From positions 124,001 through 188,000 of the forward strand of contig JAJOHG010000042.1 in assembly GCA_021029095.1 (NCBI GenBank): 64,000 bases of DNA. The letters are read 5' to 3'. This DNA is from Phellopilus nigrolimitatus. Taxonomy: Eukaryota > Basidiomycota > Agaricomycetes > Hymenochaetales > Hymenochaetaceae. Positions 34,653 through 47,288 of the stretch are shown one piece after another. The position numbers were made by a program, and so were the translations under genes. Position 1 is the first letter of the stretch, and each line of letters opens with the position of its first letter. Under the pieces are notes generated by a model. It was given only the letters and a program-made list of their open reading frames with translations, was not told the origin of the DNA and ran no database searches.

Positions 34653-36352
34653 CTAGATAACTGAACAGAGGCGTTCCTTCTCATCCAATCGCGCGGCAAT
34701 GAGAAGTGGAAGTATGTCCTTCACCTTCTTCCAGCCCTCGCGGCAGTCATGCATCTGCTCTTCGACGTCAGCGACAAGCTGGTCTTCGAGATCCGCCGAA
34801 AATTTCGGTTCCACGTCCATCCTGCACGATTCCGGCAGCAGTTTGCTGAGGTAGAGCAATAGCGTGCGGTCGACCGTGACGGGGGAAATGCCGAACGATA
34901 TGTATTGCAAGTTCGAGAGAGCATCTGTCACCGGCGGGAGGGTGGTCATTTTTTCGCTTGATGCGTCAATGTAGATGCTCAGTTCCAACATCTCCTTCTT
35001 TTCGTGGGCGAGCAAAGCGAGAACCCCAAGCGTGAGTGTAGTTCCTGTATTATAGAACGGCTCGCAATTTAGATGCAGCGACCTGAGCTTTTGGCAGCGC
35101 ATGAGGAGGGCGAGGAGCTCATCGTCTGACATGACAACAGGATTCAGGAAAGTGAGACTGAAATCTGTCAGATGCGGGAAGAAAGGAAGGGAAGAGAGCG
35201 TCGCAGAGGTGACTGGATTAACGTCGAAAAAATTCGCATCGACCAAAGAACCGGTTGGGTCCTCAAACAGGACAAACTCGAGGAGCTGTACCACTGGGCA
35301 TGCCCTTGAAAGCGATTCCAAGCAAGCTTGGAGATCCGTTGGCGTGTTAAAATAGAGCATGTCTATTTTCAGATTGAGCAATTTGGCGAATAAATTCTTT
35401 GGTTGGACAAATTGGGTAATAGTCGAAAGGCGGTTCTGCAACGTAAGTTTGACCAGACTTGGAAACGCACTCTGAAGTTCCGGAAAGTGTAGCAAGGACT
35501 CCTCGGCATCGTTTGCGAAACCCCCTTTTACAAAATCTCTGTCGACAGAGATCTCCTGGAGATTGAGCAGTGCCGATGTGAATAGGATGATCTGAGAAGT
35601 TAAGACGCAGGACGACACGTTAAATCTTTTCAAATATACAAGTCTCGATATGGTGTCTGCAAGCTCGTCCTCGATATAAGAAACGCAAGGAAGTAGCTTC
35701 AGAGAGAAGTCTGTAATATGCGAGGATCGAAACGCTATCTCTTTGAGCAACACAGGCAACGTCTCCAGCTCCTGATCCAGATGATAAACCAAGTCAATGG
35801 ATTTCAGTTCGTCGCACAAAAACAGGATTGAGTTTTCGATCCACTTGTCCTCAGGCTGGAGTGCTGGAAAAATAATGCGGAGATCTTTAAGATTTGGGAG
35901 TATGGCGAAGAAAGGGCGACGTATCGCCACGTTTCTGAAAACGCTATCGCTGATGGTACCATGGAGTCGAGTGCCGACGACACCCAGGTCAAGAGAGATG
36001 GTAAGCATTTGGATGCGACGAGAATAGGTTTCGAATCTCTCCCAGTCGTCCGGTTCGAGTGCCCGCTCAAACACCTGGTGATAATATGATCAGACCATCG
36101 ATGTCTTTTAGGCATCAAAAAACTTACCAACTCACGATCCTCGTCGTTGCCCCTCCCAGTTAGAGGAACAAGAACGTCAAAAACCGCCTTTAAGGGAGGA
36201 TTGTTCCGCCAAACATAGTCCAGTGCGACATCCTTCCACTTTCGACACGTGCGAGCACACCGGGCATTGTCTGAACAATCGATACGGCTTAGAATATTGT
36301 CTAGTACTTCCGTGATGACAGAGACGCGTTCCGCTGCAGATTCCAAAGGCAT
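34653..36352 (-). CDS. F-box protein, family 2 member B (F-box plus LRR-like repeats)
   Basis: Predicted SCF receptor. Exon 1 36352-36128 and exon 2 36074-34653 (TAG), phase 0 intron with donor GTAAGT, 548 aa. The F-box is in exon 1 (ITEVLDNILSRIDCSDNARC, TCRKWKDVALDYVWRNNPPL). The leucine-rich body shows motifs shared with member A in the same order (LTSQIILFTSALLNLQEIS; LRSLHLNCEPFYNTGTTLTL versus the member A LNSEPIYDSKTSLTL; YISFGISPV). It is convergent with member A and divergent from the dioxygenase at 37035. Apparently intact. Confidence 0.85.
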
Positions 36353-37034
36353 TATTGCTCGCGAGACAGGTTATGGATGGTCGAGATCGCAGTTAAGTAC
36401 TATCCATGGCATTGGCACGTCTTGGAGTTTTAAGGTTTACGTTTACGGCGATTGCGTGTCATTTCGACTCCCGGTGCGCGCAGACATTTCACAGATCTTC
36501 AAGATTTAGCTGGTCTTTTATTCATAGAGAAAAAGTGAGGAAGGAATTTATCCGCCGAGGAAATTTATTTCTGAGTTTCTTCAAAAGAGGAGGTTTTTAG
36601 ATATCCGACGGTCCGGCGAAGCCGGATCGCCTTGAGTTGAAGTTCTTCCGAAACACTCGCCTCCCGGTCGAACATGCAATGCTCCCTGATGAACCCTCGT
36701 ATTCAGCTCTGTGCTACGGCTTTCGATGAGTCAAGCAACTGGTACCAGTCAAGCTCAAAATCAGGTATCGGAAGAACTTGACTGGTGCGCCGAAAGCACG
36801 CCATCCAAAGTTATCTCGCGTATTCCATCCTATCTACTGAATTGATCTTGATAACTCGCACTATAATTTGGGGTTTCTCATACTGATTCCATGTGAGCAT
36901 GAACATCCCTGATTATCATTGTCGCGCCATCTCACACCTTCATGCTGGTCCGCGTATAAGAGGGAACGTCGCGAAGGAAGGGTAATCAGTTAACCTAGAC
37001 ACATCTTCTCGCTGAAAAACTCAGTTCTCCCGCG
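36353..37034. promoter_or_regulatory. Divergent intergenic region between F-box member B and the dioxygenase
   Basis: 682 bp without coding sequence. It must hold the promoters of both flanking genes. No clear TATA box was found for the dioxygenase. Confidence 0.4.
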
Positions 37035-38534
37035 ATGTCTGTCCTCACGAAGACCCAGCTGACCTTCCTGGAAACGACTAAAGTAGAGCAGAAGATTTCG
37101 TCGTTGAAGCTAACGGGATCTCCGGCCCCCCTCAAGCTCGGTAAATCTCTTGATTCGTATGCCAAGATCGACTCGACGCCCGTAATCGGCACTGAATTCG
37201 CGAGAGACGTTCAGCTATCTGAGCTCTTGCGGGCTCCGAATGCCGATGAACTAATCAAGGACCTTGCAATCCTCAGTATGTTTACAACTTGCGAATTATT
37301 TTCCGAGCTCTTCGTTCACTGAAATTATCCATAGTCTCTCAGCGCGGCGTGGTTTTTTTCCGCGACCAAGAAATCACGATTGATGAGCAAAAGGTCCTCG
37401 GCACCAAGCTGGGAAGGCTCTCGGGGAATCCGGAGTCCTCGAAACTCCATATCCATCCTGTTACCGAAGAGACATCGGAACTTGGCGATGAAATCAGCGT
37501 TATCACTCCCGACAGCGGACCTAGCTATGTCGATCCAAATGCTGATCGGACAAATTTCTCTGCGTCAGTATATGTCTCATTACCCTTGCAAAGATCGCAT
37601 ATGACTAACGAAGACGCTATTTACTACAGAGCAAGCTGGCATGCAGACATTACCTTCGAGCCAGTGCCCTCCGACTATGCGCTCTTGAAGATACATACTC
37701 TGCCGACGGTCAGGGGACATGTGACAGGTGGAGACACGCTATGGGCTTCGTACGTTTTTCTTTTGTCACTTTTCCTCGGGAGTCTGAACAACGTACAGCG
37801 GATACGAGGTCTACGATCGCCTGTCGCCCTCTTTCGCAAAGTACCTGGAGACGCTTGAAGCGGTACATGAAGCGCGATTTTTTCAAGACATCGCAAATAG
37901 ACTAGGTCATAAATTGCGTGACGGTAAATAGCACCTATTTACTGCCGAGTCGTCCTCGAGAGAGCTGACTCTTGGTGATTAGGCGAACGCGGCTCCCCAG
38001 GAAACGTTGGTAGCCACCTTGAGGCTGTCCACCCTGTTATCAGGTTGGTACCTTCTACTGACCAAGAACGTCGCTGACTTTTAATTTTCTTTGGCAGGAC
38101 AAATCCAGTCACCGGCTGGAAGTCCGTTTATGTCAACCAGAACTTCACTAAACGCATCGTCGGCGTGACTAAAGACGAGTCGGATGTCATCCTGCAGCAT
38201 CTCTTCAATCTCATCCAGCTTAACCACGACCTGCAGGTGCGCTTCAAGTGGGAAAAGGTACGACTCGGTTTCGCGAAATGTTATTTATTTCTTCATTGTG
38301 TCTGACTTTCTTTACCCGGTCAGAACTCGATTGCAATCTGGGATAACAGGTCAACTTACCACGCTGCAACCTTCGACTACGCCGCGGAGAAGCGTGTGGG
38401 AGACCGTGTCGTGTCTCTAGTATGCCTGAATAATTTCTCTACTATGTTTTGCTCTAACATTATTTCCGCAGGGCGAGCGGCCGTACTTTGACCCGAGTAG
38501 CAAATCTCGTCGCGAATCACTGGGACTAATTTAA
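37035..38534 (+). CDS. TauD/TfdA-family alpha-ketoglutarate-dependent dioxygenase
   Basis: Fe(II)/2-oxoglutarate oxygenase of the family used for taurine and other sulfonates (yeast JLP1) or phenoxyacetates; the substrate is not deducible. Eight exons: 37035-37275, 37335-37563, 37630-37749, 37799-37923, 37983-38043, 38098-38257, 38324-38419, 38472-38534; all phases agree, 364 aa. The iron ligands are His and Asp in SWHADITFEP and the distal His in WDNRSTYHAATFDY. The 2-oxoglutarate region includes GGDTLWASGYEVYDRLSP. The C-terminal GERPYFDPSSKSRRESLGL is typical of the fungal group, although the basic residue often seen after the distal His is not at the usual spot. The intron 37564-37629 is 66 nt and in frame; CTAAC branch and CTACAG support removal. 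Confidence 0.9.
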
Positions 38535-39262
38535 GAAGGACTTCGACTGCAAATCGGTAATCAGTTTTATGCTTTTACCAGGTTTGCTTCGAAAGATGAA
38601 TAGAGATGAGAGTTATTGTATTATCTTGAAAGAAATCACTGAGGTATAGAGTATAGTGAGCAGTTTATTTTATAATCAACTATCGGAAATATTGAGATTA
38701 TCCAGAACTTCTCACTGATCTGCCACGATTATATTACCCGCGCTACAAGAATACCGAGATACCGTCAAAAAGAGTCAAGCAACTGCATAATTCCTGTCCA
38801 AACGAAATCGAGAGCAGATCCGCCGGATGCACGTGTATAAACAAGTGCACAGTGCACGGCGTCACGTATGCGCAAATAAGAGAACGACACACATCGAATT
38901 ACGATCTGAAACCCTGTACTGCTTCATGTTTGTTTCTGAGTTGTTGCACCGTGCAGAGTGGGAAGAAGAGTCAGAATTCGAAGGTAGCGAGTCTGCGCTC
39001 GTCACAGACACAAGGAGCTACTTCATTTTAGACTCTAACTGTGTTGTAAGGTGGACATGTTATTCGTGCTCGCACCGCGTCGATTTAAGACGGTAATGTT
39101 TCGACAGCCTGTAACTGAATTTGGATGGGAAAAAGAACAGACAATAAGAATGCAAATGTAAGTGCGTGGAAAGTACATGACAGTGTGATAACGACGTAGA
39201 CAAAAACGGGTGCGAAGGGTTCAAGCAAAGGAAAGATGCAACAGCGATAGGATATTTAACAA
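38535..39262. other. Intergenic, tail-to-tail
   Basis: Lies between the 3' ends of the dioxygenase and the WDDDF protein. Only short spurious frames and AT-rich 3' UTR-like sequence are seen. Confidence 0.4.
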
Positions 39263-42200
39263 TTAGGAGGATGAAACAAGTGGGGGTACTACACTGGGTG
39301 CCACGTTCGAAAAAGACGCGTCAGACGCGGCGCTCTCCGCGCGAACGAGCATCTCTCTGACTTCAGTGATGCAATCGTTCAGGCGAGCGGTGACGGCACG
39401 CGCGTTCTCAAGGAGCGGCTTGATATTTTCGGGGGTCATCGCAAGCTTGAGGTCGGGAATGGGCACAATGTCGAAGGCAGGTATTTCCTTGTTGAGTTTC
39501 AGAGGCACAGTGCGCACGGACGAAAAAGGACGGTCTTTTCCCTGCGACCGCAACCGTCTGCTAGATTCTGGAGTCGCGGGCGTCTGGCGCCCAGAGTTAG
39601 AGGGTGTCGTGCTCACATTGTTTTCGTCCACGTTCGACAGCCTCGGAGAACGAATGTTGGTAAGAGACTGGTCCGGCGCGCCGAAGGAAAGCTGAGATGA
39701 GCTGGGCAAATGGCGTTTGGGGGTCACGGGTCGCAGAGGAAGAGGATTGGACACGCGCTTCTTCTTCCGTAGTTTTAGCGTGACTTTCGGGTTAGCAGCG
39801 TTGGCGATAGCCTCAATCTGCGCGTCGATATCCGACGTCGAGTCCATTCTGTCCCAGTCAGAATCAATCTCGTTGTCATCGCGTGCGACGTGCGGATGAT
39901 TAACGCCAATGGCGCCGAGGGCGGCCTGGCTCGAGATGTCGATAGTCCGCTCGATACTATGGTCAGTCAAGCTTGCCGGTGATGCCTTGTGTTTCTGCCC
40001 GAGGCGGAACAGAGAGGCAAGAGATGGTCGGCGAGGAGAAGATTTGTGGGCAAGCGGAATTCCGCCCATGTAAGGATTATGCGGAAAATCTGCCGCAGGA
40101 GAGTGAGTCGAAGACTCCGCTTCTGCGCCTGAGCTGGTTTTCGCCCTCCTACGACCGGTCGAGTGAGAAGTAACAGGCAGACCAGCCACGGTGTTGTATG
40201 GATGGTTCTCGTGATGCTTCTGATGCGAGTCGAATGACGATTCCGTGCTTACCGTCGCTGACGACTGTGTACCCTCTGGTCGACTTGCCCGCACGTGGTT
40301 TCGCTTGAGAGAGCGGAGCATGTCGCGAATCCCAGTCATGCCAAGTCTGCTGCTCCGTCTCTTTTTCTTCGTTGGCGACGACGCATTCGTGTGCCCGGAC
40401 TCCTCTGTAGGCAGCGTCAGCGTGCTGTCCATGCCTTCGTCCCAGCCCCATTGGGAAACAAGCTGCTCAGACTCCGGGATGTCGAACTTCGCGCCCTCTT
40501 TCGCCGGCTCGGCGTTATTGAGCATCTCCTTAAGAAGAAACAGTTGACGCTGACCCAAATCATGCCTGCCTGTTGATGCACGCCACGACAGAAGCGCGGG
40601 CGGGCTGGCTAAAGGGGGACTCGCGGTTTTGGGGCTCATCTCAGCGAGATCCGGTTTCCCCTCATCCCCAGCCAGAGTCACCGCACGTTCACGATTCTTC
40701 TGCCGGCTGGACGCCGGAGCGGATTTGCTCGCGCCAGCAACGGGTGTCGGTTGCACTGGTTCGGGAGCGCTTCCAGTTCCAAGCTCGATGAGCAATTCCG
40801 CGCACTCCCATGCAATCGCATACTTCGAGTCAATAATCTGGATCGAAGCGACAAGACTTCTGCAGTCGATGGTCGGCGGTGATGAGGGGCTGGTATTGGA
40901 ACGTGCCCGAGAGGCGGGGCGAGGTAAATTGAAAAGATTAGTCGGCGACGTGGCTCGTGATGGAGAACTAGGTGTGTCCAGCATGGTTTGGATCTGCTGA
41001 GCGAAGGTGTAATATGTTGTTCGCAGCTCTCTCATTTCTATGAGAGAAGATATCAGTATCAGTGAAAAACTAGATTCGACTGCCAAGGACATTTAGACGA
41101 CTGACGTTCAACGTGAGCAGCAAACTCCCTTACTCTTCCCAGATCGCGCTTGAGCCCATCTTGTGCCCTACTGATGCGCGAGGGGATTTTCAAATCGCCA
41201 AGGGAATTCCTTCGATGCACATTTGAACTCGCGCCCGTGCCCAATGGCGATGGGGAAGCACGCCCGAGCGACGCAGCCTGGGGCGACGCGTTGAGTCGCG
41301 ATATGGACGAAGGGACCCCACGACTTGGCGAAGATGTTGCGAATGATGATGACTTTGAGTGCGAGAGCGTCGGCTCCCCAGACCGCCGGGGAGTAGGCAT
41401 TCTATCGTGCTGCGGGGGGCTGGATGACGGGGACGTCAGATCGACAGGCATGGACAACGACGAAGGCACCGCTGTCATCCCCTTTAAAAGAACAGATGGT
41501 TGTGGTGTCGCCGGTGAACACATATCCAAAGGACGCGTATCAAGATCGAGCGGTGGAAGTAGCCCTCCGCTCGATGATGAATCGCTAACGTGATCAGAAG
41601 GAATGACAGGTACAGGAGGGACGACAACCGGAGCTGGCGATGTCTGAGGCTCGTCAGTCTCCTCAGCAGCGACGCTCTGACCCCTTCGATGTCGCCTCTG
41701 ACTACCGGCAAGACTAATCCTGCGCATGCTTCCCATGAAGCCACGATGGCCCTCTTTCTTATCCGCGTTCTTGTCCAAGTTCTTGTCCGAGTGCGCGAAT
41801 TCCTCACTACTCACAGCAGAAGTCGACGTCGACGCCGAGACTGAGCGCGCAGAGAGGCTAGGAGCAAAGTGTGCATGGTGGTCGTCTTGCACGGCCGAGC
41901 CCGAAGCATGTCGCGGAAAGACCGGGCGCGCCTTGAGTTCCGAAGGCGCCTGATGTGATATTCGCGGCCTCAGACGTGTCGGCGTCTCCCCAGAAAGAGG
42001 AGACGGCGGGTGCGGCGGCGTCCGAGTGAGCGATTTACGTGATTCTGCATCTGACAAAAATTTGTCTTTCTCCAAACGGCGTTCGGGAGACCCGGACTTT
42101 CCTGAGCCGGAGAGCAGCATTTGGCCGAGCGTTCTAATTGTTTTTCGCGGGGAAGAACCAACTTCACTTTCGCCAGATTGACTTGACTGGTTTTGGATCG

Positions 42201-43805
42201 GCCCAGGAACTATCACGCGGGGGCGCTCCCGTCCCCTCGACCTGGCCCTGACCACCTGCGCGCCTTCGATCCCGAGACTGGATCTCGGCGGCGGGCCTTC
42301 TGCCACCCCACCCGAAGAACCTCGAAAAAAACGGCTTGACGACGCTACCGAGCTAGAGGACTGTGCAGCTGGAGAAGGAGAGACGTACGAGTGCGGACGC
42401 GGAGTCCTGTTGTTGTCGTAGCGATCAGTTTCAGCGGACAAGAGAAACGCTGAAGGTGTCGCGGCTGCGGCAGCTGTGGATGCCTCAGCAGGACTTGCAG
42501 ATGTCGACATGTGCTTACGCCTTACGCCTGCACTCCAGCGCGAAAGCGATCCAATCCGAGTAAGCAACGGACTCTTACTTGAAGGCGACGCAGGCGATAA
42601 CATCGATGCTGGAGTGGTCGTGTTCAGGATTGTTGGCGAAATTGCATCGCTAGAAGTCACGGGCGGAGGTGTACTTGGACGGCTTTCTGGCGTGACAGGG
42701 CGGAAGGGCATGTGAGCCTCGGGAGCCGATCTGTCCTCCAACTCCATGATACTCCCATCCAGATGCGGGGGTCGACTCTTCTTGCGCAGCCTCCTCCGTT
42801 CTCGGGGCCCCGAGCTCGGGCTGGAGGCCGGAAAACGATTGACAGTGTTTTGGTGGACGGGCGAGGACGACTCCGCCGAGTGTGTGCGTCGCAGGCTGAG
42901 CGCAAGATGCGCAGTCGAGCCATATGTGATCGAATCGCGCCCACTTACAGTCGGAATCGAGAACACGGAGTGTGTAGGCGACCGGTGGAAGGGTGATTCA
43001 TATGGCCCAGGTACATCCCCTGATGGAATGGTCGGGAGCAGAGACGGCAAAGGTGGTACTGGTGGTACATCGTTGTCCAGCGCACCCAATGGTCGTCGTC
43101 GCGATCGCGCAGTCACTGTCTTATCCTCCTCGTCACGATCAAACCCGAGTTCGCGGTCCAGGTCGTCACCCTCATCGTCTGACGAGTCCCACGCCGCGTC
43201 GACCCGCGAACGCTTTGTACTCGGCCCCGCGCCGGGACTGCCCCCGCCGCCGGCCATCTCGAAGTCCTCATCCCAGTTCTCCTGATCGACATCTTCGGAC
43301 TGCCGAGGTTTCTGAGCTCGCCGATAACCAGGCCTTGCCGGAGAATCAACATTATCCACGAAATCATCGTCCCAGTTCTCCTCGTGCTTGACGCGCCTAT
43401 GGCGGGGAGAGGTCGGCGATTCCGACCAAGCACGCAAAGGATCCAGAGGATTCCTCGTAGCCCGCGAGGAACCTGGCTCTAATAACTTTGAGTTTAATAT
43501 AGAAGATAAAAACGCAGTGTATGAAACAGAAGCTCGCCTTTGTCGTTGCATTCGTTGAGCGCCACGTTAACTGTTTCGCGTGCCCTCGTCTTCCTCTGTC
43601 GCGGCGAGGCCTCATTGTCGTTCTTGCGATCGTGTCCGTCATTCTGCTGGAACACAAAGTCATCGTCCCAACTTTCCGAGGGCGCTGTCAATAAGAATAG
43701 GTATCAGACACGCGACCTCATGTGAGCACTCTTAATCAATGGACAACTGGACGAACTGGACTTGCGCAACAGCTTGCGCGGTGTATGCTCGTGAATGGTC
43801 GTCAT
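39263..43805 (-). CDS. Large Ser-rich protein with repeated WDDDF motifs (possibly Byr4/Bfa1-like)
   Basis: About 1,440 aa, largely disordered. Exons on the minus strand: 43805-43730, 43684-about 43572, 43476-41106, 41037-39263; phases agree (the donor of intron 2 is either GTTAAC at 43571 or GTGGCG at 43565). I chose ATG 43805 because it joins in frame over a 45-nt intron. The N-terminus carries three spaced acidic aromatic motifs: ESWDDDFVF, ENWDDDFVD, ENWDEDFEM. Long Ser/Pro/Arg-rich stretches follow. Two conserved-looking helical parts are present: around HVE-QMRELRTTYYTFAQQIQ with IIDSKYAIAWECAELLIELG, and the C-terminus with NIKPLLENARAVTARLNDCI. Repeated W-D-D-D-F motifs recall the septation-network GAP scaffold Byr4/Bfa1; that link is from memory and weak. 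Confidence 0.75.
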
Positions 43806-44303
43806 CGGAGCGCGACGGGGTCGGCGGCAGCCCTCCAGCTGCCCGAGGAAAAGGTCCTGCGCGTCGGCGTCGTCGTGATTGTCGTTGGTTTCTTCGTCCT
43901 GCTTGATGTTGTCCGACAGCGACGCGAAAACTCAAAGCACTCTGTTTTTGGAAGTAAAATGTGACACGCAGTAACTAATCGCAATACTTCATCCAGAAGT
44001 GTATTCGTCACATAACATTATGTAAGTAAGTAGGGTCTTTGAATGAGACAAGATTGGAATCGATATGTTTTCTGTCGATGGTGAATACCACATTGTAATG
44101 AATTGTCAGTGTCGAAGGGGTAGAAAAAGCTTGGGTGAAAAGAGTTTAGAAGAGACGAAATTCATTTGAAGAAAAAGTAGCGGTTTCGAAACAGTGCAGA
44201 TTGTGCGCTGAGATAGTAGATTGGTGTAGTGCAGCTGATACTCAAGGAAAACCTGCAAGATGTTCGTGAAGGCATTCTCTGGATTTACAAGATGTAAATG
44301 CAT
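43806..44303. other. Intergenic between two minus-strand genes
   Basis: 3' flank of F-box member C and promoter of the WDDDF protein. Nothing else is recognised. Confidence 0.4.
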
Positions 44304-46101
44304 CTAGTCTTCAGACGAGATCAATGCTATCTGAGCCTCCAAATCAGCTATTTTTGACCGCTGTGCGCGTATCACCTCCCAATCCGAAGTCCGGGAACGA
44401 TAGCCAAACTGCAAGTACAACTTGGCTTCTTTCCATATGGTGTTTCTAGCTGTAATCTCAGGCGACACTTTCCAATATGAAGGGATCTCTAGCTCGAGTA
44501 CGCTGCTAGGCAAGAAAAGCTGGCCAAGATACACTGCGACTTCGGACGGGCTCTGAATGGGCGATCCTGCAAGGCACAACCTCTTCAGCGCTAGGAACGG
44601 TGCGGAGCTGACATTTTTAGGGATTCGTGTTGCGTCGACGTGAAGAGTAAGATCTTCTAAGGACGTGGTCCGCTGGGCAAGCCTGTCCAAGACCGCAAGT
44701 GTGAGGGATGGATGTTCTCTGCTTCCGACTTTGCAGATGAGGTGGAAAGACCTTATCCTTTCAAGACCTGCGAGAACGTCCAAAATATCGTCATCTGACA
44801 GATTATCCGTCGGCTGATGGTACGTAATTTTCACTTCATCGAGCAAGTGAAATGTACCCAGCGGTTGAAGCATCTGTTTTGTAATGACAGGAACAGGGTA
44901 GTCGGCCGGGAAGCCATGGCTAGCGTTATGGTCGTTGCAAGATATCGCCAAGCTCCGTGTACCAGGGCACTCTCCGCAGAACAGCTTAATCAACTCTTCC
45001 AGAGTACCGTTCGACGAATTACTATGGAGATCATATTCCACGAAGGAAACCTTGAGGTATTTCAAATATCGGCCACTGAAAAAAACACGCAATAGTGTGC
45101 CGACGTAGTCCAACGACCCATGTATTTCGAGATTTCTGAGTTTAGTGAGAGCGTGCCTGTCGCGGAGATGGTGCAAACTGTCAGGAATGATTATAGGCAT
45201 TGCGCGTACGTCATTGTCGTCCTCATAAATCTCATGGATGTCTAAAAGGTGAGGCAACAATACAATTTGGTCGAGAATCTCCTGAGAGATATAGCATCGC
45301 GGAAGGTGCAGTGTCCTCAAGTTATTGAGCTGCGAAAGCAGTTTTGCAACATCTGCCTTCAGCTCTGCCGCCATAGGAGACGGGCAAAGACTGAAATCCG
45401 TCAGTCTGGGGGACAATAACGGAACTTCTCGGAGGAAGACTGCTGTGTGGTTCTTCTTCGTCATGTCTGAAGGCATCAAGAGCTCCAGGCTTTGCAAGTC
45501 GACATGGAGAAATAATCTGGAAAATCGTAGCCAGAGTGGATGAAGTTTTTTATAATACTCCCAGTCGCACGTGAGCTTTCGTAGTCGAGGAAGGAGTGTC
45601 ATGGATGGCCTAGATATAGCCAACTCCACCAAGATCGTCTCTGCGACATCCGGATCCTCGCCTTCAGGAAGTGGTACGCAGAAATCGAATGTTTTGACTT
45701 TCATTGCGTATGCGTTGAACCTTTCCCAGTCAGCGTGTTCGATCGGACGCATGAGTTTCTAGTACAATGTTATGAGCAAACATTTCCCTGTTTCAAAAGA
45801 GTATACATACTAGCTCGTACTCATTGTCTTCGTTATTTGTTGGCAACTCGATGCACGGCAACAAACATAACAGCGGCTGAAAAGAGTACAGGCATTCCCA
45901 GACGAGTTCTAGCGCCGGATCTCGCCAGCCCTTGCAAACGCGAGCACACCTTGCATTGGCCTTCCGTTCGTTGAACGAGAGTACGAGAATGAGGATCTCA
46001 AAGGTAGATAGTGCAGCTCTTGTCGATCTAAAAACCTCCGGGCCAAGAAGTGTGGGGAATGTCTTCTTGCTACCATCGTTCAGAAGTGCGATATTATCCA
46101 T
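44304..46101 (-). CDS. F-box protein, family 2 member C (F-box plus LRR-like repeats)
   Basis: Predicted SCF receptor. Exon 1 46101-45811 and exon 2 45758-44304 (TAG), donor GTATGT, phase 0, 581 aa. The F-box in exon 1 is degenerate (LSTFEILILVLSFNERKANA, RCARVCKGWRDPALELVWEC). The leucine-rich body contains LPRLRKLTCDWEYY, SPRLTDFSLCPSPM and LNNLRTLHLPRCYISQEIL. The C-terminus is coiled and charged (AQRSKIADLEAQIALISSED). It is the most diverged of the three family 2 genes here but keeps the same exon boundary. An earlier in-frame ATG at 46269 exists, but the added residues look like 5' UTR. Confidence 0.82.
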
Positions 46102-46358
46102 GACGTCTATGACGATGTAAAAGGAAAAAGCCTTTTCTTTTTCTCTTTTGAAAAAAATGCTGAGATTGAGTAGGGAGATACAGGACAAGTTGGAAGTTGA
46201 AGTCCAACCGGCCACTCGAGCGTGGACTTCGGCGCTGAAGTACTCGAGGACGAGAATAAGGTTTCTCACGTGTTCACAAATGACGTATTATATTTGTGCC
46301 AATTCGCATCCCTTACTTGAGACAGGTTACAATACAAGTGGTCTAGGAATATTGAAAT

Positions 46359-46445
46359 CTCTAGATAGCTCAGTTGGAAGAGCATGAGACTGTAACAGGC
46401 TGTTTAGTTATCTCAGGGTCATCGGTTCGATCCCGATTCTGGAGA
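46359..46445 (+). tRNA. tRNA-Tyr (anticodon GTA) with a 14-nt intron
   Basis: Cloverleaf: acceptor CTCTAGA (46359-46365) with TCTGGAG (46438-46444), discriminator A 46445. D arm GCTC/GAGC; anticodon stem TGAGA/TCTCA; anticodon GTA at 46392-46394; T arm ATCGG-TTCGATC-CCGAT. The intron 46396-46409 sits one base 3' of the anticodon, the canonical place. Tyr tRNAs carry such introns in nearly all eukaryotes. Confidence 0.95.
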
Positions 46446-46464
46446 TCTTGACGTCTTTGATGTC

Positions 46465-46470
46465 TTTTTT
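46465..46470 (+). terminator. RNA polymerase III T-run terminator of tRNA-Tyr
   Basis: TTTTTT beginning 20 nt after the tRNA 3' end. Confidence 0.8.
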
Positions 46471-47288
46471 CCTCATTTACAAAAGGACTATTGTCAACCG
46501 ATTGGAGTCTGTCACACCCGCGCGCATCAAGCGCGAGCCGTAATACGCTCGGGGTATGTTTGAATCTTTGTGATACGTCCAGAAACGGCTACCTCATCGA
46601 TGAGTTTAGTGGAACTAGGCGAGATGACCGTGCTCCCAGAAAAATCGACACGTTTGCCCGAAAGGTTACCGAGGAAGCGGCCCCGGCTTTTGGAAAATAT
46701 ATGTATGGGGATGCCAGGCGTCTCAGTGTTGATGTATATTAGAATGCCGACCTGCAGAAACCAAAAGTTCCATTGCTCCTAATGTGTAGAGTTAATCGAA
46801 GGAAGGAAAAATGAGAGAAACAAATCACTGAGCATGAATTGCATATGCGGGGCGACGGTTTACAAGCAGATGGCATATCAGAAAATACCTCAGAAAATAC
46901 CAGAAGGATGAATAATCTGGCCTGAACGGCAGAGCTGGATGAGGGCGGGAAATGCATATTCGCTTCAAAATAAGGAATATCCACGATTTCGTCCAGGAGG
47001 GTCAATTTATTGAACATAATTGAAACAAAGATAACTGCGTGAAGAGTTGGTAACAGAAACTGCTTTTGCAGCATTGTGGGTGATATGATGCTCGAGGAGA
47101 CATGGGTAATTTTAAGCAGGCTGAGTGCTCCAGCGTGGATAGTCGGACGGTATGAATCGAGTAAGGCTCGTTGAAATTGATTTAAAACGCTGCATGAATA
47201 TCTCCTCGTGTATTAGTGTGCTGGGTGATTGGGTAAGTACGGACTTTGTCAGCGACGATTCTGGGTGTTTCGACCAACGCGTTACGGC
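46471..47288. other. Intergenic between tRNA-Tyr and the HSP10 promoter
   Basis: No gene recognised. Short open frames lack conserved motifs. Confidence 0.4.
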
